DNA of 64,000 nt. Source: Paenibacillus melissococcoides (lineage in GTDB: Bacteria; Bacillota; Bacilli; Paenibacillales; Paenibacillaceae). Shown piece after piece: positions 52,694-60,485 of this stretch. Every line of letters starts with the position of its first letter. Position 1 is the stretch's first letter. The stretch lies in contig CALYLO010000012.1 of assembly GCA_944800085.1 (NCBI GenBank), forward strand, positions 1 through 64,000, read 5' to 3'. The notes below the pieces were generated by a model. The model was given only the letters and a program-made list of their open reading frames with translations, ran no database searches and was not told the origin of the DNA. The translations under genes and the position numbers were made by a program.

Positions 52694-53083
52694 TTGAAGG
52701 AAATCATTCAGTTCAAAAAAGGCGTGCTCGGCTTGTGCGTGATGGTGCTGATCAATCAACGCGATCGGTACGGCTTCGAGCTGGCGCAGCAAATATCGAA
52801 GCATGTGGAGGTGGCGGAAGGGGCGCTCTACCCCGTACTTCGCCGCATGGTCGCGGATGGGCACTGCACGACTTATTTACAGGAGTCCACGGAAGGACCG
52901 CCGCGCAAATATTATAAGCTGACCCCTGCCGGCAAGGCATACATGATGGAGCTGGTCAGCGAATGGGAGAAGTTCGTAGACGGCGTTCAGAGGCTGCTGG
53001 AGACGACGGCCGATGAAGACCAGAAGGCGGATTATGAAGACCATGGTGAGGCCGTTCGCGCGGAGGCGGAAGGGCACGACTGA
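52694..53083 (+). CDS. PadR-family transcriptional regulator
   Basis: TTG 52694 (LKEIIQFKKGVLGLCVMVLI) with AGGTG upstream is preferred; GTG 52685 is also possible. The 129-residue protein is a PadR winged helix: GFELAQQISKHVEVAEGALY, PVLRRMVADGHCTTYLQEST and RKYYKLTPAGKAYMMELVSE. A helical C-terminus with charged residues follows. PadR genes often precede DUF1700 and DUF4097 genes in an operon that responds to envelope conditions, as here. A dyad AATACT...AGTATT at about 52629-52660 could be its operator; 52459-52628 has no gene. Confidence 0.85.
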   Translation: MKEIIQFKKGVLGLCVMVLINQRDRYGFELAQQISKHVEVAEGALYPVLRRMVADGHCTTYLQESTEGPPRKYYKLTPAGKAYMMELVSEWEKFVDGVQRLLETTADEDQKADYEDHGEAVRAEAEGHD

Positions 53084-53133
53084 TTTATTCGGTCTAAGTA
53101 AGAGAGAACATTCGATTGCAGGGGTGAGAAAGA

Positions 53134-53865
53134 TTGCATAAAGAGTATTTTTTATTAAAGCTGAAGTATGGATTAATGTCGCTCCCGGCTGAAGATAGAG
53201 ACGAGATTTTAGCGGAATATAGCGCCCATTTCGCATTCGGCGAGCAGCAAGGGCGGACGGAAGAGGAGATTGCGAGGGAGCTTGGCGATCCGGAGGAGCT
53301 GGCGGTCGAGCTGCTCGGGGCCCGGGATGAGGGAGCTTTCGGCGGGGACAAAGGGCGGGCAGACCAGCCTTCGGATTTCTACCGGCCAGATATGGACCGG
53401 GGACCGGACATGCAGGGGCCAAGCTATGGCCCGCACGGTACTCCACACGGTGTGCCGCACGGAACGTCGTACGGAGCGCCGCACGGAGCATCGTACGGAG
53501 CGCCGCCTATGCCGCCGCCGATGTATGATATGCCTTACAGGGACGGGTACGGCCCTCCATCGAGAAGCGCGATCCGCATCATCGCCGCTATCTTCTCTTG
53601 TTTTTTCGCCGTGCCGCTGGTTATCGCCGGGTGGGGATTATGCGTGGCCCTGGCTTGCGTCGCATTCGTCCTGTTGATTGGACCGCTGCTGTACCTGTTG
53701 AAGCTGGCCTTCGGAGGAGCGTTCTATGGAGCGGAAATGTCAGTCATGTTCATCATGTTCGGTATCGGCATTTTCATGATTCAGGGCATCGGTCTTTTGT
53801 TCCGCGCCTATGGCCGCCTGAATCGCATTTATTTCCAATGGGTTGCAGGAAGGGAGAGAAGATAG
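53134..53865 (+). CDS. DUF1700-family membrane protein
   Basis: TTG 53134 follows GGGGTGAG. The 243-residue protein has the DUF1700 N-terminal helix bundle (YFLLKLKYGLMSLPAEDRDE, RTEEEIARELGDPEELAVEL). Next comes a 60-residue linker with repeated P-H-G-x-x-[HY]-G units (HGTPHGVPHGTSYGAPHGAS), then three membrane helices (IIAAIFSCFFAVPLVIAGWG, VALACVAFVLLIGPLLYLL, VMFIMFGIGIFMIQGIGLLF). DUF1700 is fused or linked to PadR regulation and likely passes membrane stress. The stop is adjacent to the next ATG. Function not known. Confidence 0.8.
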   Translation: MHKEYFLLKLKYGLMSLPAEDRDEILAEYSAHFAFGEQQGRTEEEIARELGDPEELAVELLGARDEGAFGGDKGRADQPSDFYRPDMDRGPDMQGPSYGPHGTPHGVPHGTSYGAPHGASYGAPPMPPPMYDMPYRDGYGPPSRSAIRIIAAIFSCFFAVPLVIAGWGLCVALACVAFVLLIGPLLYLLKLAFGGAFYGAEMSVMFIMFGIGIFMIQGIGLLFRAYGRLNRIYFQWVAGRERR

Positions 53866-54723
53866 ATGAATAAGACCATTGTGAACATGGTCGGAATCGG
53901 CTGCATTGCCGCCGGAATATTAGGTCTCTTTACATTCGGGACCGAGACGCTGACCACTTCTCAGCTCCCGCATTATGAATATACGATCGAGGCCGGAACC
54001 GATTTGAAGCGGGTCGAGCTGCAAGGAGACCGCGGCGATATTGAGGTCAATTGGGTGTTCGACGGGGGGAACAAGATCGAGATCAACGGGCAGGCTCCGG
54101 ATAAGGTGATATCCAACCTGAGCGAGGCGAAGGTGAGCAATGGAACGCTGGTGCTCGACTATCGAACCAAGGAGCCGGAGCAATGGATTCGGCTGATCGG
54201 CGTCAACACCCAAAATCAAAACCATGAAATCACGATACATGCGACGGAGACACAGGCCCTGGAGCGTCTGAAGGCCGATTTGGCCATGGGAACATTTAAG
54301 ATTACCGGCGGCCGGGTGGATGAACTGGAGGCGAGCAGCAATCTCGGGGAAGTGATTGTGAAGCAGCTGCAGGGGAACCGAGCGAAGCTGTCCTCGGATG
54401 CCGGCACGGTGCTGGCGGAGGACGTGGATGCGGTGATCGAGGCCAGCTCCTCTCTCGGCCAGGTCAAGCTGCTGCATACGACCCAATCCGTCACGGCCAA
54501 GGCGGATGCGGGCAATGTCGTCATCGATCAGAAGGAACCGCACCCGATCAAGGCCAGCAGCAATCTCGGCAGCATCAAAATCTCGGTATCGCCGAAGTTC
54601 GAAGGCATTTATGATCTGCGTACGAATCTGGGGGATATCGACGCGCCGGATTCGAAAATGAAAAGCGATATGGTGATTCGGGCCCGAACGGATCTTGGGG
54701 AGATTACCATTGTCGAAAAATAG
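53866..54723 (+). CDS. DUF4097-family (beta-solenoid) exported or membrane protein
   Basis: ATG 53866 immediately follows the DUF1700 stop. The 285-residue product has one N-terminal membrane helix (VNMVGIGCIAAGILGLFTFG) and a repetitive beta region with the DUF4097 phrase: LKRVELQGDRGDIEVNW, ASSNLGEVIVKQLQG, ASSSLGQVKLLHT, ASSNLGSIKISVS, and RTDLGEITIVE. The repeated (S)NLGxI turns fit a right-handed beta-helix. Such proteins are often the last gene of PadR operons and may act as membrane-surface or scaffold proteins. Intact. Confidence 0.8.
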   Translation: MNKTIVNMVGIGCIAAGILGLFTFGTETLTTSQLPHYEYTIEAGTDLKRVELQGDRGDIEVNWVFDGGNKIEINGQAPDKVISNLSEAKVSNGTLVLDYRTKEPEQWIRLIGVNTQNQNHEITIHATETQALERLKADLAMGTFKITGGRVDELEASSNLGEVIVKQLQGNRAKLSSDAGTVLAEDVDAVIEASSSLGQVKLLHTTQSVTAKADAGNVVIDQKEPHPIKASSNLGSIKISVSPKFEGIYDLRTNLGDIDAPDSKMKSDMVIRARTDLGEITIVEK

Positions 54724-54866
54724 CTTGTGATCTGGAGAGATGTGATTATAATCGGTTATAAGCGAATGTTCAAGGCGTCGGCGGCCGGATGCGGTTAAAA
54801 GACGATTTTTTGAACAACCTCTATAATGAATTCATTTTGCTTTGCGGCATGAAAAGGGGCAATACG

Positions 54867-55691
54867 ATGAAACCGATTCAGAAAGTACTCACATTGGCAG
54901 GCTCTGATTCGAGCGGAGGCGCAGGCATTCAGGCCGATTTGAAGACGTTCCAGGAGCGCGGCGTATACGGCATGACCGCGATAACGACGATTGTTACGAT
55001 GGACCCGGACGATTCCTGGGCGCACCGCGTCTTCCCGATCGAGCTATCCACGATAGAAGAGCAGTTGAAGACGATTCTGAGCGTAGGCATTCAAGGCATG
55101 AAGACGGGAATGCTGGGCTCGATTGATATCATTGAATTGGCCGCGCGGACGATGGAGAAGCATCACATTCCGAACGTTGTCGTAGATCCGGTCATGGTCT
55201 GCAAAGGAGCGGATGAAGCTCTTCATCCGGAGACGAATGACGCGCTGCGCGACATTCTGGTGCCGAAGGCGACCGTCGTTACGCCGAATCTGTTCGAAGC
55301 CTCGCAATTGGCGGGCATGGCACCGATCCGTACGCTGGACGAGATGAAGCAGGCGGCCGCGCTGATCCATGAGAAGGGCGCCAAGTACGTGCTTGTGAAG
55401 GGCGGCTCCAAGATCGGCCTGCCGACCTCGGTCGATGTGCTCTATGACGGCACGGACTTCGAGCTGCTGGAGGCGGAAGTCATCGACACTACCTTCACGC
55501 ATGGCGCGGGCTGTACGTATTCGGCCGCAATCGCCGCCGAGCTGGCGAAGGGTCATTCCGTTCGCGACAGCGTCCATGCGGCGAAACGGTTCATTACGGA
55601 AGCGATTCGCCACTCGTTCCGCCTGAACCAGTATGTCGGTCCGGTTCGGCATAATGCGCTGCGCCAGGTTGAGCACGGGGAAGAGGAGTAA
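54867..55691 (+). CDS. pdxK: pyridoxine (or hydroxymethylpyrimidine) kinase
   Basis: The start is ATG 54867 after AAAAGGGG (54852-54859); the ORF continues upstream to 54789 without family likeness. The 274-residue ribokinase-fold protein has VLTLAGSDSSGGAGIQADLK, DPVMVCKGADEALHPETN (with a Cys), TPNLFEASQLAGM, VLVKGGSKIGLPTSVDV-type nucleotide strand, and the anion-hole end TTFTHGAGCTYSAAIAAELA with the second Cys. The two cysteines mark the dual-Cys pyridoxal kinase group of Gram-positives, related to ThiD. It makes pyridoxal 5'-phosphate in the B6 salvage pathway. It is probably a single gene. Confidence 0.8.
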   Translation: MKPIQKVLTLAGSDSSGGAGIQADLKTFQERGVYGMTAITTIVTMDPDDSWAHRVFPIELSTIEEQLKTILSVGIQGMKTGMLGSIDIIELAARTMEKHHIPNVVVDPVMVCKGADEALHPETNDALRDILVPKATVVTPNLFEASQLAGMAPIRTLDEMKQAAALIHEKGAKYVLVKGGSKIGLPTSVDVLYDGTDFELLEAEVIDTTFTHGAGCTYSAAIAAELAKGHSVRDSVHAAKRFITEAIRHSFRLNQYVGPVRHNALRQVEHGEEE

Positions 55692-55775
55692 GGGAACCTG
55701 ACCGCGGGCACCCGGAAGCGGGGCAAGCTTTCGGGAAGGCGAATTTAACTTTTTATTGGCAGCCGGGCGAGGTCC

Positions 55776-55804
55776 TTGCCTAATGGATCGTCCTGTGCTA
55801 CAAT
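55776..55804 (+). promoter_or_regulatory. sigma-A promoter of secG
   Basis: -35 TTGCCT (55776-55781), 17-base spacer, -10 TACAAT (55799-55804). It lies between pdxK and secG. Confidence 0.8.
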
Positions 55805-55867
55805 AATATTGCTGTTTTCATGCAGTTGAACGTTTTCGAAGGTGTTAGCGCATTGGAGGTGGAAGTT

Positions 55868-56104
55868 GTGGAAGTTTTCTTGAAAATATTGCTCGTCATT
55901 TTTTCAATCGGATTGATTGGCATAGTCCTGCTGCAAAAAGGGAAAAGTGCCGGCCTGTCAGGCGCCATCTCCGGCGGTGCGGAACATCTCTTCGGAAAGC
56001 AAAAGGCGCGTGGTTTGGAGCTCTTCATGCAGCGTGCAACCATCGTAACGGCTGCAGGCTTTATGATTGTATCGATGATTGTCGCTTATTTGGGAACGAA
56101 ATAA
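55868..56104 (+). CDS. secG: preprotein translocase subunit SecG
   Basis: The start chosen is GTG 55868, with GGAGG (55854-55858) at nine bases; GTG 55859 and TTG 55853 are too close to it. The 78-residue protein has two membrane helices (FLKILLVIFSIGLIGIVLLQ and RATIVTAAGFMIVSMIVAYL) around the conserved loop KSAGLSGAISGGAEHLFGKQ. It assists SecYE in protein export. secG before rnr and smpB is a known Firmicutes order. Confidence 0.92.
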   Translation: MEVFLKILLVIFSIGLIGIVLLQKGKSAGLSGAISGGAEHLFGKQKARGLELFMQRATIVTAAGFMIVSMIVAYLGTK

Positions 56105-56385
56105 TGAGAATGAGCAAGCGGGGACGTAAGGTCTCCGCTTTTTTTGCTGTGTGCATGCCGGTCTGCAGGGGGAGCGGGTTAAGCGGAGACTGCGTTATGC
56201 GCTGGCCGGGCGGATAGATGGGGGGCGGAACGGCAAAAACTGCATGGCACGATTTCCGCCGCTCCGGGAAGACTGGGTACTGAGCCTGCATCTGTAACCG
56301 GTGGGGGCGCACTTGAATCTGCTAATAGCAACCGAATGGATGGGACGCCGCGACCGCTGATGTTTTCGCACTTTATTACGTGTAT

Positions 56386-56408
56386 ACGTGGGTATATATT
56401 GGTATACT
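56386..56408 (+). promoter_or_regulatory. extended -10 promoter candidate of rnr
   Basis: TGGTATACT (56400-56408) is an extended -10 element, 39 bases before the rnr start. No good -35 is present. GCGAGG/GAGGTGAGG then serves as ribosome site. The preceding 56105-56385 stretch has no gene. Confidence 0.5.
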
Positions 56409-56446
56409 GTTACAAGCAAGGTCATGGCGAGGTGTGAGGTGAGGAC

Positions 56447-59353
56447 ATGATAACGGAACAACAGTTGTTGGATTTTATGCGCGAAACCGCTTATAAGCCG
56501 ATGACCTATCACGAGCTGGAGCAGCATTTCGATCTTCAGGATGCTGCCGACTTCAAAGCATTTCTCGTACTGCTTACGCGGCTGGAGGAAGAAGGACAGA
56601 TTCTCCGTACCCGCTCGGATTGTTACGGCGTCCCCGAGCGAATGAATCTGCTGCGCGGCCGGCTGCAGGCGCATGCGAAGGGGTTTGGATTTCTGATACC
56701 GGATGAAACGGGACATCCCGATGTATACATTCATGCCAACGATATGAAGACGGCGATGCACGGCGATATCGTGCTCGTCCGCATCACCAGCAAGGGAATG
56801 GACGGAACGCGGATGGAAGGCGAGGTCGTGCGTGTCGTCAAGCGTGCGCTGGAGCAGATTGTCGGCCTTTTTGAAAATCATGAATCGTACGGCTTCGTTA
56901 TCCCGGATGACAAGCGGATTAACCGGGATATTTTCGTCGCGCGCGAGCATATGCACGGCGCGGTTACGGGACAGAAGGTCGTCGTTCGCATCATCGTCTA
57001 TCCGGAAGGCCGGGCGGCGGCGCAGGGCGAAGTGATCGAGGTGCTCGGGCATAAGGATGATCCGGGCGTCGATATTTTGTCGATTATTCGCAAGCATCAG
57101 CTTCCGGAGGCTTTCCCCGCCGAGGTGATGGCGGAAGCGGAGGCGGTGCCGGATGCGATTAGCGAAGAGGAGATCGTCAGCCAGGGACGCCGGGATCTGC
57201 GCGGCATGACCATCGTGACGATCGACGGGGAGGACGCGAAGGATCTCGACGATGCCGTCCATGTGGTGAAGCTGCCGAACGGCCATTATGAGCTCGGGGT
57301 TCACATTGCCGATGTCGGCTATTATGTGCCGGAAGGCTCGGAGCTGGACCGGGAAGCGTATGCGCGCGGCTGCAGCGTTTATCTGGTGGACCGGGTCATT
57401 CCGATGCTGCCGCATCGGCTGTCGAACGGCATCTGCTCGCTTCATCCGCATGTCGATCGGTTGACGCTGTCCTGCGTGATGGAGTTCGACGAGAAGATGA
57501 AGCCGGTTCGCCATGATATTTTCCCGAGCGTGATCCGCACGGTGGAGCGGATGACGTATACGAATGTGCGCAAAATCGTCGAAGGCGAGGATCCCGAGGT
57601 CACCGCGCGCTATGCGGAGCTGGAGAACTTCTTCCTGCTCATGAAGGAGCTGGCGCTGAAGCTGCGGAAGCGGCGCATGCAGCGCGGGGCGATTGATTTC
57701 GACTTCGAGGAGTCGAAGGTGATCGTGGATGAGCAGGGCAAGCCTGTCGATATCGTGAAGCGGGAGCGCTCGATCGCGGAGCAGATTATCGAGGAATTCA
57801 TGCTGGCGGCCAATGAGACGGTGGCGGAGCATTTCCATTGGCTGCGCGTGCCGTTCCTGTACCGGATTCACGAGGAGCCGAACGCGGAGAAGCTGTTCCA
57901 CTTCATGACGTTCGCGGCCAACTTCGGTTATGTCGTGCGCGGCAAGGGCAATTCGGTCCATCCGCGCTCGCTGCAGACGCTGCTGGAGGAGATCGAAGGC
58001 ACGCGCGAGCAGACGGTGATCAGCACGATGATGCTGCGGTCGATGAAGCAGGCGAAGTATGATGCGGAGAGCACCGGCCACTTCGGACTGGCTGCCGAGT
58101 TCTATACGCACTTCACGTCGCCGATCCGGCGCTATCCCGATCTTGTCATTCACCGCATCATCCGCGAGGTGATCCAGAACGGCGGAACGCTGCCGGAGAA
58201 GCGCCATGAATATTTGGAGACGCGTATGCCCGACATTGCGCAGCAGTCATCGGCGCGCGAACGGGTGGCCGTCGACGCCGAGCGGGATACGGAGGCGCTC
58301 AAGAAGGCCGAGTTCATGCTCGACAAAATCGGGGAGGAATTCGACGGCATCATCAGCAGCGTGACGAGCTTCGGCATGTTCGTCGAGCTGGACAATACGG
58401 TGGAAGGCCTAATCCGGCTTAGCGGTCTGACGGATGATTATTATCATTTCCACGAGCAGCATATGCTGCTGGTCGGGGAGCGCACGTCGAACATTTTCCG
58501 CATTGGCGACGAGGTGCGCATCCGGGTAGGCCGGGTCAATCTGGAGGACTACACGATTGATTTTGAACTCGTGAGCAGCGCGCCGCGGTATAGCGACCGG
58601 GATGCGCGCGAGTTCGGGTTGGACCTGCGCAAGCGCAGCCGCGGGGGCAAAGGCGCCGAGCGCAGCGGCGGCCGCGGCGCGGGCCGCGAGCGCGGCGGGA
58701 AGCGCGCCGCCCGGGGCGAGGAGCGCGGCGGCGGCAATGGGCGCCGCGGGCGTCAGGGCGGCCCGGGCGCGCGCGCGGAGGCTGCGCCGCAGCCATGGCG
58801 CGGCAGCGGGGCGAGCGCCGGGGCGCAACCGGCGGATTCGCCGGGAGCGGACACGGAAGCGAGCGCGGCGGAATTGGCCGAGTCGTTCGACGGCGGGGAA
58901 TGGTACAATCAGGCCGAGTTCCGCGAGCGGCAGGGCCGGCGAGGCCGCGGCCGGCGCGGGAACGAGCCGCAGGCGAATCCGTATGAGCGCAGCTCGGGCA
59001 AGCGGGCCCGCGGCAAGGGCGGCATTCACCTGGGCCAAGGCGGCGGCAAGGCGGAGAAGGCCGGTTCGAAGTCCGACGGCGAGAACTGGGTCGATGACCT
59101 GATTGAACGGGCCGAGGCGGAGGCGAAGGAGACGCAGCGCCGCTTCGACTTCGGTTCCGGACGCGGCGGATATGGCCGGCGCAGCAGCGCCGCGCCGAAC
59201 GGCGGCGGCAAGAAGGGCCGCAAGAGCACGTCCGAGAGCGGCATTTTCATCGGCGAGCCGGCCGCCCGGGCGCGGAAGCAAGCGTGCCAGGCCGCACGCA
59301 AGAAGCGGAAGGCAAGCAGCCAGACCGCCAAGTTCGTGCGCAAGAAGCGGTAA
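56447..59353 (+). CDS. rnr: ribonuclease R with an unusually long basic C-terminal tail
   Basis: ATG 56447 follows GGTGAGG. The 968-residue enzyme has a winged helix (residues 2-65), two cold-shock folds (RLQAHAKGFGFLIPDETGHP; LFENHESYGFVIPDDKRINR), the RNB nuclease domain with TIDGEDAKDLDDAVHVVKL (residues 257-275) and its metal aspartates, and an S1 domain (FDGIISSVTSFGMFVELDNT, from about 630). Residues about 710-968 form a low-complexity tail rich in Arg, Gly, Ala and Lys, interrupted by acidic patches; RNase R is usually 700-820 residues long. It degrades structured RNA 3' to 5' and works with SmpB-tmRNA, both encoded downstream. Confidence 0.95.
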   Translation: MITEQQLLDFMRETAYKPMTYHELEQHFDLQDAADFKAFLVLLTRLEEEGQILRTRSDCYGVPERMNLLRGRLQAHAKGFGFLIPDETGHPDVYIHANDMKTAMHGDIVLVRITSKGMDGTRMEGEVVRVVKRALEQIVGLFENHESYGFVIPDDKRINRDIFVAREHMHGAVTGQKVVVRIIVYPEGRAAAQGEVIEVLGHKDDPGVDILSIIRKHQLPEAFPAEVMAEAEAVPDAISEEEIVSQGRRDLRGMTIVTIDGEDAKDLDDAVHVVKLPNGHYELGVHIADVGYYVPEGSELDREAYARGCSVYLVDRVIPMLPHRLSNGICSLHPHVDRLTLSCVMEFDEKMKPVRHDIFPSVIRTVERMTYTNVRKIVEGEDPEVTARYAELENFFLLMKELALKLRKRRMQRGAIDFDFEESKVIVDEQGKPVDIVKRERSIAEQIIEEFMLAANETVAEHFHWLRVPFLYRIHEEPNAEKLFHFMTFAANFGYVVRGKGNSVHPRSLQTLLEEIEGTREQTVISTMMLRSMKQAKYDAESTGHFGLAAEFYTHFTSPIRRYPDLVIHRIIREVIQNGGTLPEKRHEYLETRMPDIAQQSSARERVAVDAERDTEALKKAEFMLDKIGEEFDGIISSVTSFGMFVELDNTVEGLIRLSGLTDDYYHFHEQHMLLVGERTSNIFRIGDEVRIRVGRVNLEDYTIDFELVSSAPRYSDRDAREFGLDLRKRSRGGKGAERSGGRGAGRERGGKRAARGEERGGGNGRRGRQGGPGARAEAAPQPWRGSGASAGAQPADSPGADTEASAAELAESFDGGEWYNQAEFRERQGRRGRGRRGNEPQANPYERSSGKRARGKGGIHLGQGGGKAEKAGSKSDGENWVDDLIERAEAEAKETQRRFDFGSGRGGYGRRSSAAPNGGGKKGRKSTSESGIFIGEPAARARKQACQAARKKRKASSQTAKFVRKKR

Positions 59354-59441
59354 GGAATAGACAGCCAGGCGGCCCTTCGGGGCCGCTCCTTCGGCCGAGC
59401 ATCCAAATTCCCCTTCAACTGAAAAAGTTTTCTAAATTCAT

Positions 59442-59470
59442 TTGCTATTTATAATTGAATATGTTATACT
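59442..59470 (+). promoter_or_regulatory. sigma-A promoter of the csp gene
   Basis: -35 TTGCTA (59442-59447), 17-base spacer, -10 TATACT (59465-59470). It implies a leader of about 140 bases before the csp start. Confidence 0.8.
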
Positions 59471-59500
59471 TACATTGTTGTTAAATTTGAACCGCTATTA

Positions 59501-59557
59501 ACATATTGAAAAGGGTATCATTTTACACAATGGAACTTTTTTCAATATGTGAATTTT
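59501..59557 (+). promoter_or_regulatory. 12-bp hairpin in the csp 5' leader
   Basis: ACATATTGAAAA (59501-59512) pairs perfectly with TTTTCAATATGT (59539-59550), loop of 26 bases, followed by GAATTTTTTT. Stem plus T run resembles an intrinsic terminator placed in a leader. Long csp leaders change structure with temperature; this AT-rich stem could be such a switch or an attenuator. Confidence 0.6.
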
Positions 59558-59616
59558 TTTATATCTGATGTAAAAAATGGATCATATTCATTTAATTTTT
59601 GGAGGTTTGTTTATCC

Positions 59617-59817
59617 ATGCAAACAGGTACAGTAAAATGGTTTAACGCAGAAAAAGGCTTCGGTTTCATCGAAGTCGAAGGCGGCAGCGACGTATTCGTA
59701 CACTTCAGCGCAATCAATGGTGAAGGCTTCAAGTCCCTGGACGAAGGCCAACGCGTCCAATTCGATGTGGTACAAGGCAACCGCGGACCACAAGCTGAAA
59801 ATGTAACCAAGCTGTAA
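59617..59817 (+). CDS. cold-shock protein (CspA/CspB family)
   Basis: ATG 59617 follows GGAGG (59601-59605). The 66-residue protein is a full cold-shock domain: MQTGTVKWFNAEKGFGFIEV (RNP1 KGFGFI), SDVFVHFSAI (RNP2 VFVHF), QRVQFDVVQGNRGPQAENV. It binds single-stranded RNA and DNA as an RNA chaperone. Codon use is strongly biased. The long leader with a hairpin suggests post-transcriptional cold control. Which paralogue of B. subtilis CspB/C/D it matches is not certain. Confidence 0.95.
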   Translation: MQTGTVKWFNAEKGFGFIEVEGGSDVFVHFSAINGEGFKSLDEGQRVQFDVVQGNRGPQAENVTKL

Positions 59818-59896
59818 GTAAACGCCGGGCTGCTCTGAACGTACGTGAGGGGCAGTTCTTTCTTTTGGTCCGATTATCAAAAGGAGGGGTATCAAT

Positions 59897-60118
59897 ATGA
59901 ATTATCGCAAGAAGCCAGTAGAGGAAATTCCGGTGGAGAACACGCCCATCTGGTCGTGCACGAATGAGGACTGCAACGGCTGGATGCGGGACAATTTTGC
60001 TTTCGAACTGGAGCCGACTTGTCCGATGTGCTCCTCTGCCATGGCGCGTGATATGAAAATGCTGCCTTTGCTTGTCAATACGAACGGCGATTCGAAAGCC
60101 AAGAGGTCGGACGAATAG
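59897..60118 (+). CDS. YdjO-like cold-inducible small zinc protein
   Basis: ATG 59897 follows AAAGGAGG (59879-59886). The 73-residue product has two Cys pairs, SCTNEDCNGWMRDNFAFE and PTCPMCSSAMAR, likely binding one zinc. This CxxxxC...CxxC pattern with a central WMR segment is that of YdjO-family proteins, known as cold-inducible in Bacillus. Here it lies 79 bases after csp. A hairpin GGGCTGCTC...GGGGCAGTTC (59828-59859) between them may partly stop transcription. The remainder, 60119-60437, has no gene, only a hairpin at about 60,235-60,265. Confidence 0.75.
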   Translation: MNYRKKPVEEIPVENTPIWSCTNEDCNGWMRDNFAFELEPTCPMCSSAMARDMKMLPLLVNTNGDSKAKRSDE

Positions 60119-60437
60119 CCGGACGCTATCCTCCTCTGTCCTATCAAGGAGCTGACTGACGGTGGGCTTCTTGTACAGCAGGGGATGGTTCCTTTGTTGA
60201 TGAATCGGAAATCCATGCAGTTGCAGGTTGTATGCGAGGGCCTTCCGCTTATGCGGTTGGCCCTTGCTGTGTTGGGTTGAAGGACTCTTGCTCCGCTATT
60301 GGTTCTCTCCATGCGCCTGTGTGGCTTGAATTGTCTGTTCGCCAAGAAGCCATGAGATGGTTCGGTATTGGGCATTCTAATGAGGCAGGCCCACGCTTCC
60401 GCGCGATAAAAACGGTTCTAATTCACCAGCATACATA

Positions 60438-60446
60438 TGGTATAAT
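60438..60446 (+). promoter_or_regulatory. extended -10 promoter of mgtC-like gene
   Basis: TGGTATAAT (60438-60446) is a near-ideal extended -10. A poor -35 is present (about 60,416-60,421). It is 39 bases before the ATG, so the leader is short and no M-box riboswitch fits. Confidence 0.6.
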
Positions 60447-60485
60447 ATACATATTGTTGGGAGAGGAAGGGCAAGGTGATGGCAG

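Noticed and set aside
56195..58207. 670-codon open frame on the reverse strand opposite rnr
   Set aside because: It is the antisense shadow of a GC-rich coding region; the product is His/Arg-rich without family motifs and has no ribosome site, whereas the forward frame is clearly RNase R.
60119..60437. Mg-sensing (M-box) riboswitch before mgtC
   Set aside because: The promoter at 60438 leaves only about 35 bases of leader, and no M-box-like conserved words were seen.
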